Shown one piece after another: positions 25,605 to 31,455 of a stretch of 31,455 nucleotides of DNA (position 1 is the stretch's first letter; the number at the start of each line of letters is the position of its first letter). The notes under the pieces are model-generated. The model ran no database searches and was not told the DNA's origin. It was given only the letters and a program-made list of their open reading frames with translations. Source of the DNA: Asparagopsis taxiformis (lineage: Eukaryota > Rhodophyta > Florideophyceae > Bonnemaisoniales > Bonnemaisoniaceae); contig JALQPE010002575.1 of assembly GCA_030407315.1 (NCBI GenBank), positions 1 through 31,455 on the forward strand, given 5' to 3'. The translations under genes and the position numbers were made by a program.

Positions 25605-28409
25605 ATGGCGCACGACGACGAATCTCTTCCTGGGTGGCTCCGTGCCGGCGTCGCTCCTGGCGACGAAATGACGACGCCCACTCGCACGCCGACTTCCGCT
25701 CCGCGCTTCGCAACTCCTTTGCCGGCGAGTCCTGAGAGCCCGTTCTATCTTCCCTTAGCCCAGGCATCGTCCATCAATGCGCCTGTTCCGGTGGTTGCGA
25801 GCGGTCCCGATGCGAACAGCGTCGATGCGTCACCGAACGTCGTCGAGACCGTGGACGTCACGGGTACGCCGGCGTCGGTGACTGGCGGTCATTCTTCTAT
25901 CGGCGTTCCTCTCCGCTCCATACCCGCTCCTTCCTCCGTATCCCTTCCGTCGGCCGCGCAAAACGCTCCCATCCCGACGCCGCGCGCTCGTTACGAAGAT
26001 CCGTCCGCGTTTCGCTTTCTGCCGCGTACGCTACCAACGTGGTCGGAGCTAAGTCGGCTGCAGTATTATCCGCGCCGCTTTCAATGGGACCGCATCGCCG
26101 ACGTTAATCGCTACGCTGTCCTGCCCGGTCATCGCAACGCGCAAACGGTATGGGACGCGCGACGTGAATCGGCGTTGTGCGATTTGGCCGTACCCGCGAA
26201 CCTGCCATGCGACGCCTATTTCCTCGAAGACGCTGCTGACGAGCGGCTCGTGCGCCACTTGGCGAGGCTCCGTACAATGCGTCGCGACGAATTCGCGCAT
26301 CTCGATCCGTGGGCGGCAGCGCCAAGCGCTGGCTTCTTGTTAGACGGGGGCGTTCCGTGGAACGACGTGGAACACGAGGGGGCAACGAGCGAACCTTGGT
26401 TTCTCGACGCGAGTATGCGCCCCGAGGCGCGCCGCGAATTACGCTTGCGTCGCACGTCCGGATACTTCGTCACGCACCGCGACGTTGAGTTCCGTGAATT
26501 CCCTGAAGATCGCATCGGCGCTTTCTTCCCTCGTTACGACGCGCGCGACTGGCCTGAAGCACCCGAATCACTGTCGGTCCCTTTGCCTTGCGTCTTCCAT
26601 TACGCGCCTTCTGTCCTCCTTGGTCTTAATGTCCCCGTCGAAACGCGCTCGTACTTCTGGGCCGTTGCTTTAAGCGAATGGGTCGTGATGATAGCCTGCG
26701 CGTGGCTCCATATCGCCTACGTCGAGCGCCGCATAGTGCGTTTAAGCGATAAACTTATCGCTGGGATCGAGCGCGTCGGCGCGTCGGCGGTCGTGCGCGG
26801 CGGTTCGTATTCTACGGCACACTTGGAAAGTCTTCTATCGGAACATCGCGCTTGCGCATGGGACGAAATGCCCGTCTTCGACGTCGCGCCGGGTATCGAT
26901 TTCAACGAAGGCGGCCAATGGTTGCCGTGGAACGCGGAACGCCGCAGTGTGGACTGGGCGCACGGTTCGCTCGGTGTCCATCGCCACACAGAGATTCCGC
27001 ATCTTCTGTTAAAATCGCCGCGAAACCCGTCGCGCAGCGCGTTCGCGCATCTAGAAGCCCATGACGTCGTGACCGTGGATGCCGTATTGTCCGCGTTGTC
27101 AACCAACGAGCTACACGTGATGCGTGCGACCAACTCGCGCGAGTACGCGCAATACCTCGGCATGGCGGCGTTGCTTGCCGTAGAGCGTCGTCGCTTTCGA
27201 GACGGTCGGTATTCGCTATTTTCGGAGGCACCTCGAGCTCCGATCGACGTTACTCAGCTTGACGCAGCGCTGTGGGCGGAGTATGTCAAGGTATACAACG
27301 AACTGCAGGAACTGAAGAAGGCCACTCAGGGTCAAAGTACTGCGGGTGCGTCGGGCGAAGCGAGTGCTAGTGGAGCCGCGGCGGGTGCTTCAGCCAACGT
27401 AGTTTCGGCCGTGGTTGACGACGCGATAGCAAGTGCGGCCGCGGTCGCTGAAGGCGTGGCATCGATTGCACCGGACGCGGCTGAACTGCGAACTCGACTG
27501 GCTGAGGCCGAACGAGCCGGCGAAGAAGCGTTGTCGCGCGTGACGTCCATTGCGCAAGCTCGCGACGACGCCTTAGTCCGCCTTGACGAAGCGAATCGAG
27601 CGCGCGACGCCGCGCACAAGACGCGAGACGAGGCTCAGTCACTTTTGCAAGGGGCGAGGGAGGCGCTTACGAAGACCGAGGTCCGCGAGGTGGCGTTAAA
27701 ACGCAAAGTCGACGAAGACGCGGTGCGTATCGAACGCATGCAGACGGACATTAATACGATGATGGGTCGGGCGGGCGCGCACAGGAGAAGCGAAGAAGAA
27801 CTTCACGCTAAGGTGACGGAACTTCAAACTCGCTGCGACGCGGCTTCGGTGGCGCGCGAAACGGCGGAACGGGCGCTTGTCGAAGTCGAAACTAACCTTG
27901 GGGCCGAAAGGGAGCGAGCGGCTAGTCGCCTTACCGCGGTGCGCGAGGAATATCAAGCGTGCGAGCGGGAAACCGTACGACAAGTCCAGGATACTATCGA
28001 GCGCGCGCACCGTTTGGGTACGGCGTTGAATAACGTCGTGGGTTACCTGCAGCGGTCCCCCGCGGGGTCGGTTGACGAACAAGAATCGGCCGGTGAAACG
28101 CAGTCTGTGAGTGGGCTGCGCGCGGAAGCGTCGGTGCATGGCGCCTCCGAGGGCGTTGGCGTGGGGCGCGGCGGCGCTCGCCCTACGACGCGTTCGCGTG
28201 CAGCTGCAGCATCGGCGGGTCGGGCAAGCATCCCTCCACTTCGAATTGGCGTACATGATGGGCGCGTCGTTCGGGTGTTGAATCCCGAGCGGCGACGCGG
28301 TCACCAGGCAGATACAGCTTCAAGACGTGCTCGTTCGCGCGGTACTGCGGGTAGTTCGTCGAGCCGTCGCACGCGTCGGGACGGCGACACGCGCGCACCG
28401 CCGTCTTAG
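25605..28409 (+). CDS. B2 antisense gene: intact 934-aa coiled-coil protein of unknown function
   Basis: ATG at 25605 in good context (GCGATGG) starts MAHDDESLPGWLRAG. Residues 1-115 are Pro/Ser/Thr/Ala-rich and probably disordered. Residues about 115-570 are a conserved globular region rich in Trp, Tyr and His (VPWNDVEHEG, HRHTEIPHLLLKSPRNPSR, EYAQYLGMAALLAVERRRF). A hydrophobic segment at about 347-371 (YFWAVALSEWVVMIACAWLH) could be a buried helix or a membrane helix. A linker rich in Ala/Gly follows, then a coiled coil at about 625-815 and a basic tail with SSSRRTRR. No signal peptide is seen and I recognise no family. It is transcribed against gag-pol from beside the 3' LTR. The B1 copy is about as conserved as pol and shows mostly synonymous differences. 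Antisense genes in plant Ty3/gypsy elements are a precedent, not a homologue. Confidence 0.9.
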   Translation: MAHDDESLPGWLRAGVAPGDEMTTPTRTPTSAPRFATPLPASPESPFYLPLAQASSINAPVPVVASGPDANSVDASPNVVETVDVTGTPASVTGGHSSIGVPLRSIPAPSSVSLPSAAQNAPIPTPRARYEDPSAFRFLPRTLPTWSELSRLQYYPRRFQWDRIADVNRYAVLPGHRNAQTVWDARRESALCDLAVPANLPCDAYFLEDAADERLVRHLARLRTMRRDEFAHLDPWAAAPSAGFLLDGGVPWNDVEHEGATSEPWFLDASMRPEARRELRLRRTSGYFVTHRDVEFREFPEDRIGAFFPRYDARDWPEAPESLSVPLPCVFHYAPSVLLGLNVPVETRSYFWAVALSEWVVMIACAWLHIAYVERRIVRLSDKLIAGIERVGASAVVRGGSYSTAHLESLLSEHRACAWDEMPVFDVAPGIDFNEGGQWLPWNAERRSVDWAHGSLGVHRHTEIPHLLLKSPRNPSRSAFAHLEAHDVVTVDAVLSALSTNELHVMRATNSREYAQYLGMAALLAVERRRFRDGRYSLFSEAPRAPIDVTQLDAALWAEYVKVYNELQELKKATQGQSTAGASGEASASGAAAGASANVVSAVVDDAIASAAAVAEGVASIAPDAAELRTRLAEAERAGEEALSRVTSIAQARDDALVRLDEANRARDAAHKTRDEAQSLLQGAREALTKTEVREVALKRKVDEDAVRIERMQTDINTMMGRAGAHRRSEEELHAKVTELQTRCDAASVARETAERALVEVETNLGAERERAASRLTAVREEYQACERETVRQVQDTIERAHRLGTALNNVVGYLQRSPAGSVDEQESAGETQSVSGLRAEASVHGASEGVGVGRGGARPTTRSRAAAASAGRASIPPLRIGVHDGRVVRVLNPERRRGHQADTASRRARSRGTAGSSSSRRTRRDGDTRAPPS

Positions 28410-28454
28410 TTCTCGTTCCGTTTCGTCGGCTGCTTCGCTGCACCTCCTTCTTAG

Positions 28455-28460
28455 AATAAA
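28455..28460 (+). terminator. Poly(A) signal AATAAA of the B2 antisense gene
   Basis: It lies 46 bp after the stop codon, in the sense direction of the antisense gene. B1 has ATTAAA at 50 bp. Confidence 0.5.
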
Positions 28461-29040
28461 CTCGTCTTGCTTTGTGTTGGCCTTTCGCTCCATTACCTTT
28501 GTCGCTTTCCTCGAGTCGCGAATCCTTCGCGCGGCGGCGCGGCCGAAGCATCGTTGCGTACGGCTGGTGCGTAACCACGTCACAGTAAGAGCGCGCGGCG
28601 GCCGCGGCTTGAAACCGTACTTGCCAGATGTCTGCGTCGCCGTTCGGGGGACACATGTACGACGCGCCTATTATACGCGTGCGGAGTCGCGGCGCATGAG
28701 ACGGCGGGCGGTCTCTTGCGGCGGCAGCGCAGCGCTCGTGCGTTTTGACAAGGAAGTTTGGCGAAAGGGAGGAATCGCAGCGTGCATCTTTCGTCCGATG
28801 AGAGGGGCGCGGGACAAAGGAGGGAGTGCGGTAAGCTGTGAGGGGAGGTTCGTCGCCGTTCGCTCGCGCCGTCAGCTCGCCGTGCGTGATTCCCTTCGTC
28901 GCTCGCTAATTTCGTCGCCTATTCGCTTCGTATCACAGCGCTCGTCGCTTCGCCGGACGGATTCGTCGTGCGCTTCTTGCGACTAGCGTGGGTTGGCGGG
29001 GTGCTATTTGGGGGTTTATGCGGGGGCTACGTTTTTAGTA

Positions 29041-29090
29041 GCATGCCTCCGTCTTTCGTCTTCGTCCTTTCGCTAGAGGGGGAGGCATGC
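29041..29090. repeat. 10-bp perfect inverted repeat
   Basis: GCATGCCTCC at 29041-29050 and GGAGGCATGC at 29081-29090 could form a stem with a 30-base loop. It was not seen in B1. Confidence 0.6.
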
Positions 29091-29369
29091 GCGTAGGTAG
29101 CATTTCATTCCCAGTAGAGACCCGCGTCCTTCCAGGGGCTGGCGTCCTTCCACCAAGTCCATACGTTCCGCTGCCAAGCCGGGCGTGTGATCGACCAATC
29201 AGGTGTCGACAGCGTGGTACAACCCGTCACGGCGCGAGGGCTCAGCTTGGCGGCGGCGCGATACAGGTGTCCCATTCCGTGGTGCCTCTCTGAGGGGCAG
29301 TTTCCGTGGGACGGCCGAATTGCTAGCTAGCCGGGCCAGCCCGCCTTCGCGATGCCAGCGTCGCTCCCC

Positions 29370-29385
29370 TTTTTCGCGCGAAAAA
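29370..29385. promoter_or_regulatory. 16-bp palindrome with E2F-type core
   Basis: TTTTTCGCGCGAAAAA, the same core as 2916-2933 in element A, in the same kind of position (beyond the pol stop). Its role as a binding site is inference. Confidence 0.4.
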
Positions 29386-30180
29386 TATGTCGCTGGTTCC
29401 AACGCACTCCGCGGTCCCTGAGGTAGTCGGGAGCCAGATAGGCAGCGCTTCATTGCGCTAGGCCAGACCCTTCTCGAACTTCGGGAGACTTGCATTGATC
29501 AGCGCGCGCGACGATATTGCGTGGGCGACGACGTGGCGGCGCGTGGCGCGAGTGCGGCGAAAAATAACCGGGCGCGAACGTCGAGTATTGCGTGGCGAAA
29601 CGAAAACGAAAGCTTGCGTGGCGCGATAGCGACGATTCTTGCGTGGCGCGATAAGTGGCGGCCCAAACGTGAGCGGGGGTAGGATGCCATGAAGGCGCCC
29701 CAAAAACACTTACGCGGCAGGCGTTGCGAGCGCTCGTGGGGCGACTCAGACGCGTGTGCAAATACAAATGTAGACGGCCGTCAAATCGAGCGCGGTAGTT
29801 CGCGTATCCCGTGACGCGTGGCGCTGGCGCTCAGTACCTAAGTTAAACCTAGGGCGACCCATTGTACAGATGCGCGCGTGTCATTCCAATAAACGTCGCG
29901 CCATGAGCGACATCGATTCGCCCTGCACTGCGGGGGTATAGAGTATGCAGCGGCGATGGCCAGTTATGCGGGGCGCAGCGGCGTCCGCCTGGCGTCTCGC
30001 TTGTTCTTCCGGTGCGTCGCCACGTTTTTAGTTCGTGATGTGTGGCCCCGCGTGCGCGCAGGAGTGCGCTTGATCGCGTCATCACTTTTGCCGTGGTTCA
30101 CCTGTCGGCAGCAGCTCTTACGGAGTCCGCGGCTGGCGGTGATTTGTGGGAACGCGTCTCTGGTCAAGCCCTGTCGGGCG

Positions 30181-31455
30181 TCAATTGCGTGGCGTGCGGG
30201 ATTGCATCCTACGGTTCCTGAGTCGCGCGCTCGCGCGGCTGGGCGGTGCGGTTCGCTGCGTGTCATCGCGCTTCTCCCTGCGGGCGGGTACCTTCGGCGG
30301 GTTCTTTCGGCGGTTGCGCGGCGTTGCAGGCTGGCTCGCGGTATCGTGCGCGGGGGCCTTAGGCGTGCGTCGGTTCAGGTCTTTTCGGAAACGTGCGACC
30401 AACGGCGCGGGCAGCGAGCTCTCGGGCTCCCACGTATCGTCGCGCGGCGAATATCCTTTCCACCTTACGCGGAAGACGGACGCGCCAGCGTCATCGATGC
30501 CTTCGGCCGTTAGTTTATCAATCATAAATTCGCGCGCCCCGTACTCTGACTCCGGGTTGACCTTGCGCGTATCATCGAGGTCGCGTTCGTCCCGCCGTGT
30601 CGCGTCGTCGGCGTTCTCCACGTCGTTGGTATCTTCCTCGCCGCCGGGCGAATCAGGCGCGCTTGTCGCATCACGCGGCGCGAAGCGGATACGATCGGAG
30701 CTAACGAGTTCGGGTACGCCGTCTATTACGATTTCGTAAGTATGGCCATGACAACCTATTACGGGAAAAGGGCCAGAGACGGGGTAATCCAGTTTCGATG
30801 CGCGCGTCTCTTCACTTCGCTGCGCTTGCGTCGTCGCTCCCGCGCGGGTATCCAAGTACACTTGGTCACCCACCTTGATATCCTTATTCACCGCGCGTAC
30901 ACTGCGGTCGAAGTCCCGTTTATATCGCGCTTGCGCCTTCTTCAACGCGCTCGCCGCGCGCGCGTAGGCGACTGATAGCCGCGCTAGGAATTCCATACGA
31001 AGGAATGGCGTACTGCGAATCGTGTCCACTTGTTCCGTACCCAGCGACACAGGGTAGCGCGTAAGCGTAAGCTCGAACGGCGACGTATTCGTCGAGCGGT
31101 GTATCGCGCGATTGTAGGCGTACGCTAGCGCATCCAAATGCTCATCCCAGTCCTTTCGCTCTTCGTCGACGTAGTGGCGCAGCGTCGCGACGATGGTACG
31201 ATTCATTCGCTCGACTTGTCCGTTCGATTGCGGATGATACGTCGTCGTGAATATGTTTCGCGTTCCCATAAGCGCGCACGTTTCCTGAAATATCTTCGAG
31301 CGAAACTGCGGTCCGTTGTCAGAAAGCAGCGTGCGCGGCGGTCCGTATACAAAGACCCAGTCTCTGCAAAGGCCTTCGCGACGGCGAGCGCAGATACGCC
31401 CCCAATCTCCCCGATGAGCGGCAAAGCTTGCTATAGCGATCGGCGATTACGAGTA
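30181..31455 (-). pseudogene. pol: B2 pol, C-terminal part: integrase and chromodomain, frameshifted
   Basis: Only the end of pol is in the window. The last 362 codons from 31269 include the integrase glutamate (NGQVERMNR), a GPF domain (GPFPVIGCHGHTYEI), a complete chromodomain (FMIDKLTAEG, FRVRWKGYSPRDDTWEP) and a basic Pro/Arg-rich tail ending RNRRMQSRTPRN. The frame is open upstream of 31269 through the DNG motif to about 31365. There one T is missing from a run relative to B1 (AFCRDWVF). A further base is missing near 31417. The chromodomain Trp that is a stop in B1 is intact here. Confidence 0.88.

Larger units (their letters stand above)
28410..30180. other. B2 non-coding region between convergent antisense gene and pol
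   Basis: About 1.8 kb without a supported gene. It holds AATAAA (28455-28460), a 10-bp inverted repeat (29041-29090), a CCAAT box (about 29197), the palindrome TTTTTCGCGCGAAAAA (29370-29385) and a zone with several copies of TTGCGTGGCG (about 29515-29660). It corresponds in position to 10465-11796 of B1. Confidence 0.55.
24618..31455 (-). mobile_element. Element B2, Ty3/gypsy relative of B1, cut by the window end
   Basis: It shows the same order as the left part of B1: 3' LTR, polypurine tract, leader, antisense gene, non-coding region and pol read on the minus strand. It is diverged from B1, with many substitutions in LTR and genes, so it is a separate lineage and not a segmental duplication. 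It is inserted in the host-like gene. Gag, most of pol and the 5' LTR lie outside the window. Confidence 0.92.

Overview
The window is eukaryotic repeat-rich DNA made almost entirely of LTR retrotransposons of the Ty3/gypsy class, nested in one another. It is GC- and CpG-rich with no sign of CpG depletion. The pol genes carry a C-terminal chromodomain (chromovirus type). I cannot name the species; a protist, alga, oomycete-like or fungal genome would all fit. I see no rRNA, tRNA, CRISPR array or prokaryotic operon.

Three elements are present, all with gag-pol on the minus strand. Element A has its 5' LTR at 23079-23748, gag and protease at 19304-22979, and reverse transcriptase, RNase H and integrase-chromodomain at 3289-6546. 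Its downstream region (1-3288) holds a two-copy 0.35-kb tandem repeat and a degraded plus-strand reading frame; its 3' LTR was not found. Element B1 (6547-19298) is inserted in the pol gene of A. It has two near-identical 0.8-kb LTRs and a perfect 5-bp target duplication (CAGCG). Element B2 (24618 to beyond the right edge) is a diverged relative of B1, cut by the window end. Between A and B2 lies about 870 bp of compositionally different, probably host, sequence with a broken coding region.

The most interesting feature is an extra long gene in B1 and B2. It lies between the 3' LTR and pol and is transcribed opposite to gag-pol. It is intact in B2 (934 aa, 25605-28409) and frameshifted in B1 (7542-10464). 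It has a conserved globular part, a long coiled coil and a basic tail, and resembles no family I recognise. B1 and B2 differ in this gene mostly by synonymous changes, the mark of a functional protein. Both copies start about 185-190 bp from the LTR, follow a pyrimidine-rich leader and have a poly(A) signal about 45-50 bp after the stop, so it looks like a real second transcription unit of the retrotransposon.

A and B1 both carry several frameshifts or stops in gag and pol, and the short visible part of B2 pol carries two frameshifts, although the two LTRs of B1 differ by one internal substitution. Either defective copies move with proteins supplied in trans, or some single-base indels are sequencing errors.
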